Assembly: GCA_002197995.1 (NCBI GenBank)
Contig: NGZR01000001.1
Location: 11,613,501 to 11,677,500 of the forward strand
Length of the DNA stretch: 64,000 bases
Reading direction: 5' to 3'
From: Gaeumannomyces sp. JS-464
Lineage: Eukaryota; Ascomycota; Sordariomycetes; Magnaporthales; Magnaporthaceae
Below the pieces are notes generated by a model. It was given only the letters and a program-made list of their open reading frames with translations. It had not been told where the DNA came from and ran no database searches. The position numbers were made by a program, and so were the translations under genes. How positions within the stretch are numbered: position 1 is the stretch's first letter; every line of letters starts with the position of its first letter. Below, in pieces: positions 21,574 through 32,021 of this stretch.

Positions 21574-23571
21574 CAGGCAAAATGATCGTACCATGGATCG
21601 CAGCAGTAGTTCTAGAGTCTCAATATCGAAGCTTTCTCAGATTGCAAGATAGGGTATTGCTGGACGCCCACGAGTATCAGCATCGATTGGTCGCTGCCAT
21701 CAGTAGGTAATGACATAGCGGCCAACGCTTTCCAGGTTTGGGAATATTGTAGGACCGAAGCACCGGGACTGGCGGGCACACGGCCCTGGCTCTTGGTGGG
21801 CTCGGCCGCCGCGGGGGTCCGGTCTCTGGCCGGGCCGGCTGCGCCTTACTTCTGGGTCCAGACCGCGTTGGTAGGGCTTCCCAAGTGACCTCACTCACAT
21901 TGCTCGATCACGGAAACACCGCTGCCACCAACAACTTGGCCAATATTCCAACCGGAGCTGTGGGGTGCACTCTTTTGAAGTCCTATGTCCTGCCGGGCTT
22001 CTGGTTGTTAAGCATGCTCCCTCACCAACCCCCGAGATAGCCACTCTCACAATCTTGCGTCAGCCCGGTCTGGCGCCTCGTGTAGCCCTACGACTTCGTT
22101 TCCGGCGCCAGACGTTCGTTTGCGCTCTAAACAAAGCTGGAGGCGTTCACTGTGGGTGATCTCGTTGAAAACCAGCGGCTGTTGCTCATGTGTCTTCGCG
22201 TGCACGCTGTTGGCCCAGGTCCTCTACCCGGCACTCGCGTATCCTCTCTCACCGAGCTGGCAGTGACTGCTCTGGTGAGCTGGCCGCTTTTCGAGCTTGC
22301 GTTAGTTGCTCGTGTCGTCTCGGTATGCGGTATGGGTGCTAGACTCAGGGCTGGCGCACAGCGCTTTCAAGGATATGCCGCTATCACGAGGGTCGGGTCG
22401 CCATTAAAACTGTTGACGGTCGTTCAACATGGGGCTCGCTGCGAGCAGTTAGGGGACTTGGCAGTTTTCTTCTGCGTGTATAATGCATCCATCCAGTCGG
22501 TCTGCCTTCAGACGAGAAATAAACCTACCACCGTCCATTCGGATCCATCGCCACAGCGTAAAAGGTATCCCCACCTTCCATTGCAACTCAAACTTCCCAC
22601 TGCCCCTCAGTACTTACCTCAAATCGAGGAATACCACTTTGTCCACCCTTTCAAGCGCTTTCCGTCGCCAAGTGCCCGAATTCAGGACATTCAAGGGGGT
22701 AGGTTGAGTGTACTGCTCGATTTGTGGCAAATCCTGAGGCCGGCATTGGCAAAGATGGCTTACAATGGATGGTGGTGATGCTAATGATATACCCCAGGGA
22801 CTTCTCTCCATTCAGGCACCCGCGGGCCGAAAACACCCGAGAGGATATATTTGCCCCCATCCATGATGGTGATATGCGAAGCAGCCAATGTTTTGGGTTG
22901 CTCTGGTCGATTTCCAACATCTTAAAGCATAGGTAGCTTCCCGTGACCGGCATGTATAGAGTATGCGTGTCCCCATGTGGGCCTGGCGCCAGGTCCGTTC
23001 CTCTTGCGAACACGAGCGCAACGTCGTGTAAGTGTAGTGCTCTACGGGGACAGGCCCGGGCTGCTCGTGCCTTGAACATGGAAAAGGCAAGTCGAGCGGC
23101 ACGCCGTGACCGACGGGCTGGCCTGCGCGCCGCTGCTACAGAGAACAACATCATCAGCTCCACGCTTCTACACGGCACACGCCGAGATAAAACCACAAGG
23201 CCGACTCTCGCTCTGGGACGTCGTTGTCGTATGTCGTGCAGAAGATCCGAGCTGATGATATGGATCCCAGTAACAGCGACTGGGGGACGTTAGGGAAGGG
23301 GAGAGAAAGAGTGCGAGAGACGGAGGGTAGAAGACGGGTGAAGGGGCAGGCCTCCATAGTCTACTCCGGCCCGCGCATTTACCGTACTAGAGAGGTGCAC
23401 GTGAAAGACTTGGTTTGACTGTCCTGGCAATGGCCGCCTGCCATCGGGGTTCCGCCACCACATCGCTGCTACCCACGGCCGTTAAGGATGGTCCGCTCGG
23501 CCTGCCGTCGTGAACGGCAGTCGGTCCGTCTGAGGCCAGCGCTGGCTCGCCAATGACAGGAAATTCTTTCC
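21574..23571. other. Intergenic, about 2 kb, no supportable gene
   Basis: A plus-strand frame at 22152-22778 (208 codons) lacks any domain and has no coding-like composition at its end. A purine-rich run lies at 23280-23345. The sequence shows no paired repeats that I could detect. Confidence 0.4.
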
Positions 23572-24362
23572 CTAACGAACCGCGTGTAAACCTAGGCCTC
23601 CCACCCTCTCCGCCACGCACCCGTTGATCCTGAAGCCACCACCTTCGCCAGTGCGGGTCTGGCAACACCGGGGCACGGCAAGCACTCCCTTCCCCGTGTA
23701 GTTGGCAAGATCCACCGTGAACTGCACCTCGTCGTTGACGTAGGCGACGCCTGTCCAGTGCGACTCCTTCTCCAGCTCGTAGATGACCAAGCAAAGCGCA
23801 TGCGGGTCGCCGTCGTCGGCCGGGACAAGGTGGTCAAACGTGATTCCGTACACATCACTGGTTCTGCAGGGCGAAACGCGGAAAGAGCCGACTTCTCCGC
23901 GAAACAGCGTGGCAGGTAGGCAAGGTAGGAACCCAAGACCTCAAGCGCAAAAGGACAGGACCTGAGGGGCTGGGTGCCTTGCCCTGCGAAAGAAAACATG
24001 CCAGCTGCACTTATGGTGTGTTGAATCTGTTCACCCTTTTGATCAAGTAGCTCACCCACTCGCCATGAACGAATTTGGCGGCAAGCTGCTCGGGCGAGAC
24101 GTCTTGTCCGTAGAGTCGGCGGTACACCAGCTTTGCAAACTCTAGCCCGCCCTTCTTGGGATGCCACACCCAATTTTTGGGAACGGGCCTAGGCCTCCCG
24201 GCATCCCATTCGTCCGAGATCTGTGACTCCTAGGGGAGTGCTTTGTTGATGGCCGATAATGGGCCCGCTATCTGTATTCCTGAGCGGCTGGTCTAGGGAT
24301 GGGAAGTGGAAGGGGTGGGGAGGGTCATAGATGCAATCCGGGATGTAAAGTTCGTGCACCAT
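23572..24362 (-). CDS. Unrecognised protein, probable two or more exons
   Basis: Three coding-looking pieces lie in order. Piece 1 starts at ATG 24362 (MVHELYIPDCIYDPPHPFHF) and stays open to about 24225. A frame change near 24225 leads to piece 2, with WDAGRPRPVPKNWVWHP, LEFAKLVYRRLYGQD and AAKFVHGE. A possible intron from 24059 (donor GTGGGT) to 23864 (acceptor CTGCAG) then joins in phase to piece 3, with YGITFDHLVPADDGD, LCLVIYELEKESHWTG and DEVQFTVDLANY, ending at the stop at 23572. The composition is even, Trp- and Tyr-bearing, unlike the random frames around it. I recognise no family and see no signal peptide or membrane helix. The frame change near 24225 could be an indel or another intron. 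Confidence 0.4.
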
Positions 24363-25186
24363 GGCCAGTGAGGCGCCTCGATCGATTTGAAGGCTTATGG
24401 GCAACAGGGGGCAGGGTGTGCGTGCGCGCAAGAGGGGAGTATTTGCTGACTGAGGGTGTGTTTAGACGGCTTGATAGGGCGGGAGAAGTGGCCTGGGGAG
24501 CTGTACACTGATATGATATGCACCAAACATCGTCTAGGCAGCAACCCGCGACGACGGTCTTTGGTTTTGGTCCAATGGTAGGAGGCGCCAATGGCATAGA
24601 ACGAGGCATAGATCGATTGGGCCAGAGGGGAGGGTAACTAGGCCATTACAGCGGCCACGTCACTTTGCTCTCTGTTGGTATCCTAATCCATACTCCAGCC
24701 CAGGCTTCCACGAGAGCGGCACATCGTGCCTGGTGGGGTCGGGCAACTTCATGATTCCAAAAATGCTTCGATTGAATAACAACCGAAAAAGAAGCCTCGC
24801 TCTTCAGATACATCTCGGGTTGGTGTCACCTCGCACTTCCACTGCCTACCGGATTTCACCTGGCCAACCTAGTTGCCCTGGCCTCCATGCCAACCACAGA
24901 ATAGTCAGCCTGGCATCGCGAGGTTGGCCCAGGTAGCCAGTCTGGCTGACCTCTTTCCCAGTGAATTTGGCCTCCCCGTATGTGTTATAAGCGCTGGGAC
25001 GGCGTGGCTGGCTTGGTTGGTCTGCCCACAAAAGTAATCCGCCGGCCTCGCGAGGCTGGCCGAGAGGGTCGGCCTGGCCTGCTCATTGGGCCCTCGCATT
25101 GGGGCTCAATGCCCCACGGAAAGGGAATATCTTCGAAGGCAAAATACGGGTGGTTAATCCGTACATTTGAGGTATAAGTAGAAGCC
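24363..25186. other. Intergenic with imperfect hairpin sequence
   Basis: About 24858-24940 folds back on itself imperfectly: CCTGGCCAACCT near 24860 pairs with AGGTTGGCCCAGG near 24921, and GGCATCGCG-type sequence recurs near 25045-25075. It may be a small decayed inverted-repeat element. No gene. Confidence 0.35.
25173..25178 (+). promoter_or_regulatory. TATA-like box of the Cys-rich mini-gene
   Basis: TATAAG lies about 165 bp before the 5'-untranslated intron and 235 bp before the start codon of the downstream gene. Position and sequence fit a core promoter, but the start site is unknown. Confidence 0.35.
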
Positions 25187-25409
25187 TTGTGTGCATGGGA
25201 AAATCAATTGATACCGTCCGCCCGCTCCAGCACACTCGCCGCATACCCTCAGGAAATAAGAGGCATCCCAGCCTTCGCGAATACCGCACAGTTGCAACCA
25301 AGTCACGAAACCAACAAGAATTCCATCGCCATCAAAGGTAAGCTCCAGCGTCCTCGCCAGCGAACATGTTTTTCACGATGCGGCTGATCCAATCCAACTA
25401 CTTCCACAG

Positions 25410-25610
25410 ATGTGCAACGTCAAGACCGACTACTGGTCCTGCGGCCACTTCAAGGTCGTGACGATAACGGGCTGCTCCAACTGGGACATGTGCCAGCCGA
25501 AGCGCATCGACGGGCCCACCTATCCTGGGAACTGCGGCAATAGCAGCTGCCCCAACCCTCCGACTAAGGAGTCGACAAAAAGCGCCCGACAAGAAGAAGG
25601 CGCCGAGTAG
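25410..25610 (+). CDS. Small cysteine-rich cytosolic protein
   Basis: The start ATG at 25410 directly follows an acceptor (TTCCACAG); a 72-bp intron 25338-25409 with donor GTAAGC lies in the leader. The 66-residue product has nine or so Cys/His positions in a pattern common to unnamed fungal mini-proteins: MCNVKTDYWSCGHF, a later Cys pair (GC..WDMC), and PTYPGNCGNSSCP. These look like metal ligands; there is no signal peptide. The frame stops at TAG 25608-25610 but stays open for 56 more codons of similar Glu/Gln/Lys/Pro-rich composition, to TAG 25779-25781. The first stop may be a CAG-to-TAG change, a readthrough stop, or the true end. No function known. Confidence 0.6.
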   Translation: MCNVKTDYWSCGHFKVVTITGCSNWDMCQPKRIDGPTYPGNCGNSSCPNPPTKESTKSARQEEGAE

Positions 25611-25781
25611 GAAGAAGCTGTCGGACAGGAACCTACCGCACAGAAAGCTATCAAACAGGAGCCTATGGGCCACGTGGCCGATAGCGCATTTCACGATACC
25701 ACACAGAGAATCTCCCCGGCAGAGCTCGAGCGGACATCGCCAGCAGCACACACCCAACTTCTCCGTTATACACTTGGATAG

Positions 25782-26426
25782 ACCGTATGGATAGAGAAAA
25801 GAATTCCCAGCCAGCACTACTACAATCCAACACTCAACGTACCCAAACCACGTCTCTGCAAGCTTTCCTGCCTCAAGCCCAGCCCTCGCGGCACCAGACC
25901 ATGGGTATGCAAGCAAGCACGGCCGCTAGAGAACTAGCTGGGGAACGGAACAGGGCGAGGCGTGTGTGCAAATAATAGTAATAATGATAGCCAATATTTC
26001 CGCTGGGTGCTGTCCAACCGATCGATCCCGTTCAGCCCCTTCCCTCCCATCAAGGATGCCAAAATACAGACATACACACACCGACACACCAGCCAATCTA
26101 TAACCAAGCAAAGTTGGAAACTTCCATGGATGCGATGATAAAAAAAAAAGCCCCCTTTTTGCCAAGGAAACCCCAAAAGTTGCCTTTGCTGGAAACTGAA
26201 CCCGCAATGCAAAGAACAAAGCCCGTTCGTGAAAAACAGAGTATGTACACCGGAACGACCTGAGCTGTGACCCGGTGATGTAACCCTGGGCAGAAAATCG
26301 AATAAACACCAAACATTGAAGGTAAGGGTGTCGAAAAAGAGCAAGATAAAAGAAAAGGGGTCAAGTTGAGAAAGGGTCAAAATATTATCCCCTTTCTGCA
26401 ATAGCGTCAGTCCCCTCACGAATCCC
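25782..26426. other. Intergenic between convergent genes
   Basis: These 645 bp carry the 3' flanks of the Cys-rich mini-gene and of the PNS1-like gene. A long minus-strand frame across the mini-gene (25398-25916) is a shadow. No gene. Confidence 0.5.
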
Positions 26427-28826
26427 TCAATACACGTCCCCGCTATCTCTCCCAGCACGATCCGCCGCGCGTCGCTGGTCCCCAAAGAGGTAGGCCGCTT
26501 CCATGCAGTACCTCCCACCTCCGGTGGCCATGCGCGTCTCGCTGCCGTAGCAGATAATGACGCCGTCCACAATGCCGCTCAGGATGCCCTCCATGGCGCC
26601 CAGGACGCCCCAGCCGATGAAGGAAGCCACTATGCCGACGACGTACGCGTATGCGCTTCCCCTAAGTCCTGGCCCCCGCCCGTCTTGCCGGACTCGATCG
26701 AGAGCTGCCGGGCCGTCATGACCCAGCCTGCGAAGCCCAGTGTCGTCGCCATGATGAATCGCGTCGCGTGGAGGAGAAGCTTGGCCAGCCTGTAGGGGAG
26801 GAGTGGTGCCGGACCTCCTCGCCTTCCGTGCCGGAACGCCTTGGGCGTCAGCGTCGCAGTCGGTGCTTCGGGTGACAGGAAGTTGAGCTGGCTCAGCCCC
26901 CTAGCTGAGGCCGCTAGCCCTTGTGAGTGGATGGCCGCATAGGTAAGCGTGAGCGGGTTCGTCAGCGCCGCGATGGATGTGGGGATGAAGGCGTGGAAGA
27001 AGAGCGTCACGAGGCTTGCGAGTCGTCGGGGTAGGAGGAGAAGCGGCAGCCGGACCACGAGAGCGAGCGGAGCGTCGAGAGGCTGATGGAGCCAAAGATG
27101 GTCGTCGTTGAGTGGCCCAGAGCAGCCGACACGACCTCGGTCGACGAAGGTGCGGGCACAGCGTTGCGGTGAAAGTACCATTGCGAGACGGTCGCCGCCG
27201 TTGTGCCCCGCTGGACCCCGGATATGATGGACAGGGTCCAGAGGTACATCAGGACAAAGTAGACGGCCAGCCACCAGGTGGACGCCTGTAGCACGTACGA
27301 GGTGCCCGTGAAGTAGCCGCCCAAGAACACGCGCGTAAACATGCCCAGCCAGACCCACGTCCACAGAACAATAAGCCCGAGGCACGCCCCACCGACCAGA
27401 ACGAGCCCGTGGTTGGCCGCGAGAATGCGGCTCGAGAACTCGAGGATCTCCATCGCCGACCTAAGCGCCCCACGTCCCTTCCAAACAAGGTAGAGCCACA
27501 CAAGGGCACCGATGCCAGGGACGAAGGACGCCCACCTCATGACGATGTCTTGCAGCCCAGAGCCGTGGTCGCGGCCCTGGAAGCTAGAAATCATGGGGTA
27601 TAGCGTAAACGAGAACATGATTATGGGGACGGCAATGATGATGAGCCAGACCAGCGGCTTGACGAAGGAGCGGAGTGCCGCCAGCCAGACGAAAGAAACG
27701 ATGATGGCGACGAGCGTATCGACAGCGAGAAGGTGGAAAGACGAGACCAATGTCGTGTACACCGTGTCTCCCAGAGGCTTCTTACGACTCGGCGTCGATG
27801 TGTGCAGGTAGACGAGCACGAACGTCGCGAGAAGCGATGCGAGAGCAATGAGATACAGCCACGCAAAGAACGGATCGTGCTTAAAGACTTCTCCGTCTGG
27901 CGGCGCCGCGGCCTGCTCCACGATGTTTGTGCTTGCCGTGCTCTGCTGCATCAACCCAACCTCTGACTCGGCAGCGGTGGATTCCCTGCGCGAAGAGAAC
28001 CTGGTTGGGCTGGCCTGTGACTTGAATTTCTGGAACGCGGGAGGCGAGCTGGTGGCGGAGGCCTCTACAGTCAGGTCGTGTGGGGGCTCGTTGTCGTCGT
28101 CATCGTCGTCGTCTTGGCGGAGAACCGTGGATTCTAGCCCAACGTCGACTAGCTTGCCCTTACCGCTGTCGTTGTCGGACGGGGGCGGTGATGGACGTTT
28201 CCCTAATGGTGTCTCGTCATCCTCATCCTCCTCTTCCACGAGCTCTTGGTTCTTGGTCCTCCGGTAGAAACTCCTGGTGCCGTTCCAGCTGCTCCGGATG
28301 CCGCGTCCCCTTTGGCCGTACAGCGTCCTGCTGTCCTGGTCGGCCTCTCCGCTCCGCTCCAGCGACCCACGGCTTGCGTCGCCCTCGACCTCAGAGCTCT
28401 CTTCCAGCCTGCCGGCGGCGATCACTCTCCTCGAGCGCTGCAGTGCCGAAAAGTCGGCGTGTTCCCGGTCGCGCTCGTCGTCGTCATCGTCGTCGTGCAG
28501 GTCACCGCCGCGGGTGCTCAAAAACAAAGGGCCTCCTGAGCGGGCGCGGCCGAGTACCGCGAGGTAAAGTTCAGACCGCCGAAACGAGAGCCTGCGCCGG
28601 TCTGCTGGTACGGATTTCCGGCGCCCAGCCCCCTGCCACTGCTTATAAAGGTCCGCCCATACCGCGATCCCCGAGCGGGCCACTCCGACCCGCCGCCCCT
28701 AATCGCCGGTTGTTGTTCGCTGTTGTCGTCGTGGGGAGCGCCGAGGTTCGATATTCGCGACTGGGACTGCGCTAGGAATCTGGATGCATCTGCCGGGCGT
28801 GGGCGCCTGTTAGGCTCTGGAGGCAT
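26427..28826 (-). CDS. PNS1/CTL (choline transporter-like, SLC44) membrane protein
   Basis: The start ATG at 28826 gives an N-terminus with ASRFLAQSQSRISN, which opens fungal orthologues, followed by a long hydrophilic region with Asp/Glu runs (DDDDDDE, EEEDEDDE, and another Asp run). The membrane part begins near 27870 and has about ten helices, including WLYLIALASLLATFVLVYL, VWLIIIAVPIIMFSFTLY, LGLIVLWTWVWLGMF and FALIDGVI-like ends; the conserved ATVSQWYFHR block is the CTL signature, and FIGWGVLGAMEGILSG with ICYGSETR closes it. Breaks in frame lie near 28520, 27055 and 26645; at the last two a single missing G would restore it. Total about 800 codons. The family sits in plasma or organelle membranes and moves choline-like cations or acts in trafficking. 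Confidence 0.85.
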
Positions 28827-30989
28827 GCTTGCCTGGGGATGGGCAGCAGGGGCGGGGGAGCGACGCCGGTTGCGGCAGCGGCGGCGCATCGCCTTGTCGG
28901 GCACTCACATTCAGAAAACATGTTCCCAGCTCTGCACGCCGCTTAAAAAAGGCGACGCTCTCTGGGAGTGGAAGACTCGGGTCGAAGCTACCAGGCGACA
29001 AAAACAAAAAAGAAATAACGGAAAAGAGTGTTGTCGAGTGGTAACAATGAGGTCGATGGCCCGATTGCGGCAAAGTCAAAGGGTTTGTCGGCGTTGGATG
29101 AGTGCGGCACATGCGTGCGGGCGCCCGACTCGGTTGCTTTTTTTTGGGCTGGTGACTCTTGTCGGCGGGTTGGTCAAGCACAAGACAATGCACGGCTTAG
29201 ACAAGGGCTGGCGAGACACTGGACACGAGTGGAGGGGCGCCGGCACGCGATCTGGGAGGCGCCGCGAGCTACCCTGGGCTGGTGGATGGTGGATGGAGGT
29301 GTGCTTGTCGTGGTGGTGGTGGTGTGCCGGGGACGGCTGGCGAAGCCCAAAGGTTACCTCAAATAAGGTCCGAGGCCGAGGAGGCGCCGTGTTTGACGTC
29401 GTTGTGGTGCTAGGGTTAGTAGGAGGAGGATGGCGACGATCCAGGCCCAAAACCCAGAACCCGGGAGCTGCCCAAATGGAGGACAGAGCTTGGGAGAGGA
29501 CGGCAGAGAAGGGCCAAGCTATAGGAGAGGCAGCATGGATGCGTCACGTCTCGTTGGTTGGTTGGAGTGACAAACAGCGACGGCCGCGTCTTGGTCACTG
29601 CCTGGAAGCAAGCTGTGTGCTGTTTGGCTTTGGCTCAAGAGTTGGGGGAAAAACACAAAAACATGCAAGGTCGGGAACACGATTTGGGTTGAAGGGTGGC
29701 CGCCTGGAGTGGCCCGTGAAAGCCGTTCATCCGCACGCGGCGGCAGTCATCACTGGATTCTCCCACAGGCCCCCGTCAGGCGTCATATTACTAACGACGG
29801 ACCCTGGCTGCGGAGGTCACACTCACCGCCTGCGGACACTGGAGGAAAACGCCTGGAGGTGCGAGTCCCTGGGCCACTGTGGGCCAGAGCCAGTGAGCAG
29901 CCTCAACCTCTGGCGCAGGACCATGTGCCGAATTCGGCTTAGCTAGGGCTACTCTGCCGCGCGCCGTCTCGACGGGGAGCTTCCAGTCCGCCGCGGTGCA
30001 ATGCTGACAAGGCAGCAGCAGCAGCCAGTTCAGCGCATCTGATTTGCATCAAGCCCGGCGTGCAACGTTTGACCAAGCCGAGAATATCGCAACGGTCTCT
30101 GTCGAGATCCGTTTCATTCCATGCAGGACCTGCCGGACTGTTCATCCATCCTAACGGATGTCCTAGCGCGCGAAGGGAACAGCGGTTCATCCGCCGGCTC
30201 CGTCGCAGACAGAACGCACCAGAACGGAATGTCCGCGTGCGGTGCGGCGGTCCTCGCGTGGGTGCCCGGTGGGTGCGTGGTGCGTGCCTGCAGCAGTGCA
30301 GCTGATGTCACCGGGTCTGCCTGAGGCGGGCTGGCGGGCTCCGAACAAAAAGAGTGGAGGCCGCTTCACTCCCAGTGCTGCCCTCCGCCTCGCCGTGACT
30401 GACTGGGGCGCCCCCATCCACGCACCCTGGTCCCAGTTCCGAGGGAGGCGCGATCAATACCTTAGTTCCATGACCAAAGAGTGGCGGAATGGCGAGGAAA
30501 TTGTGCCGATTGCAGCAGCAGCAGCATCTAGCAGCTCAACTCAATCCCGATCGACCACGCTTGATCGACTGCCCACCGTCCAACGTCACCTGTCCCGCAA
30601 TCATAACGATTATACAATCACGACAGTCCAACTGCAACCTACAGTCTCGAAAGCCTCGTTGCGATCGTGCGGGCGGTTTCAAGAACGGAACCGAGTAATT
30701 CTCTCCTGTCAAAATAACCGGCCCTCTTCTATTCGACGCGACACATCTAAGAGCCTCATTTGATATCCCTTCCCGACCAACCGCGCCTCGACACAGCGAG
30801 AAACAAGAAGCCAACCCAACCGTTACACAAGGCTACCCAAACGGGACGGGTGCCCCCATTTATTATCCACCGCATCTCTGCTCCCGTCTTCACCCTGCCG
30901 CTTTGTTCGTCATTATCTCTGGCGCCTTGATCATTCCTCCTCAGTGTATCCCCTTCGTCGCAACTTCCCTCCTCCCCCTCTCCGCGCAA
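28827..30989. promoter_or_regulatory. Long divergent promoter region between PNS1-like and Rab4-like genes
   Basis: About 2.2 kb lie between two outward-facing conserved genes. The right end (about 30740-30980) is a pyrimidine-rich leader with CCTCCTC blocks just before the GTPase start. Several short frames occur in both strands but none is supported. Confidence 0.4.
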
Positions 30990-32021
30990 ATGTCGGCGCC
31001 ACCATGGGACTACATCGCCAAGCTGGTCTGTATCGGCGACAGTGGCTGCGGTAAAAGCAGCTTGACCGTGCGCCTGTCCGAGGGCCGCTTCGACCCCCAG
31101 CCCAATGTGACCATCGGCCTCGAGCTCGGCGGCCGCATCGTTCCCGTCGGCCCGCCTCACAGCCGGACACTCCCGCCTCCATCAGGGGCAGCCGCGCCGC
31201 AAAACCCGACAGCAAGCTCGACCGCACAAGCGGGGAGCGCATCACCAGCAGCGCCAGGCACGCCCCGGAATACTATCCGCCACAGTCCAACGACAGCGGC
31301 GCCCTCCGCAGGCGGCCTCCCGGACCCGCCGCGCGCCGCGAAGCCGGTCGAGGAGGGGCCGCAGAAGCACATGAAGCTCTCTGTGTGGGACACGGCCGGA
31401 CAAGAGACGTACCGGTCCGTGACGCAGTCGTACTTCCGCAATGCGTCGGGCGCCCTGCTCGTCTTCGACCTGTCGCGCCGCGACACCTTCCAGCACGCCA
31501 CGTCGTGGCTCGACGACCTGAAGCGGCACGCCGAGTCCGACCCCGTCGTCATCCTCGTCGGGAACAAGGCGGACCTGACGCGCCTCGACGAGAACGGCTG
31601 CGGCTGCGGCAGCGCCAAGCCGGCCGCATCAGCAGCAGCAAGGAACGGCGGTGCAACAGCACCACCACCACTAGCACCAACAAGGACAATAACAACGACG
31701 CCGCTGTCGACGCGGGACAGCAACGTCAGCAAGAGCTCAAACAGGCGCGAGGTGACGCGCGACGAGGCCGAGGCCTGGGTGCGCGCGCACAGCGACAACG
31801 TGATCGAGTACATCGAGACGTCAGCCAAGAGCGGCGAGAACGTCGAGCTGGCCTTTATGCGCCTCGCCGAGCGCATCTACCAGAACATCCAGGCGGGCAA
31901 GTACAACCTCAACAGCAGGCAGTCCGGCGTCAAGGTCCCCGGCACCCTCAGCGGCGCCGGCGCCAGGCAGGTCCAGATGCACGTCGATGACCGCAGGCGG
32001 GGCGGCTACGGCTGCTGCTGA
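30990..32021 (+). CDS. Rab4-type small GTPase with two low-complexity insertions
   Basis: Intact frame of 343 residues from ATG 30990. All GTPase boxes are present: GDSGCGKSS (G1), the switch I region VTIGLELGG, WDTAGQE (G3), GNKADL (G4) and ETSAKSGE (G5), then AERIYQNIQAGKYNLN, typical of the Rab2/Rab4 branch, and a C-terminal GYGCC for double geranylgeranylation. It controls early endosome recycling or related vesicle traffic. Fungal orthologues are near 215-230 residues; here there is a Pro/Ser/Ala-rich insertion of about 70 residues between switch I and G3, and another Ala/Thr/Ser-rich one of about 50 after G4. Neither has splice consensus boundaries that would remove it cleanly in frame, so they look translated. 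The start is the first Met giving the conserved PWDYIAKLV opening. Confidence 0.9.
   Translation: MSAPPWDYIAKLVCIGDSGCGKSSLTVRLSEGRFDPQPNVTIGLELGGRIVPVGPPHSRTLPPPSGAAAPQNPTASSTAQAGSASPAAPGTPRNTIRHSPTTAAPSAGGLPDPPRAAKPVEEGPQKHMKLSVWDTAGQETYRSVTQSYFRNASGALLVFDLSRRDTFQHATSWLDDLKRHAESDPVVILVGNKADLTRLDENGCGCGSAKPAASAAARNGGATAPPPLAPTRTITTTPLSTRDSNVSKSSNRREVTRDEAEAWVRAHSDNVIEYIETSAKSGENVELAFMRLAERIYQNIQAGKYNLNSRQSGVKVPGTLSGAGARQVQMHVDDRRRGGYGCC

Noticed and set aside
22152..22778. 208-codon plus-strand frame
   Set aside because: No domain, signal peptide or splice context; composition like random GC-balanced DNA.
25398..25916. 172-codon minus-strand frame with Cys and hydrophobic runs
   Set aside because: It overlaps the Cys-rich mini-gene in antisense and its Cys and Phe/Leu runs come from Lys/Glu-rich codons on the plus strand.
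27733..28775. Several plus-strand Ser/Arg-rich frames
   Set aside because: Shadows of the PNS1-like N-terminal region; Asp and Glu runs on the minus strand yield Ser and Arg runs on the plus strand.
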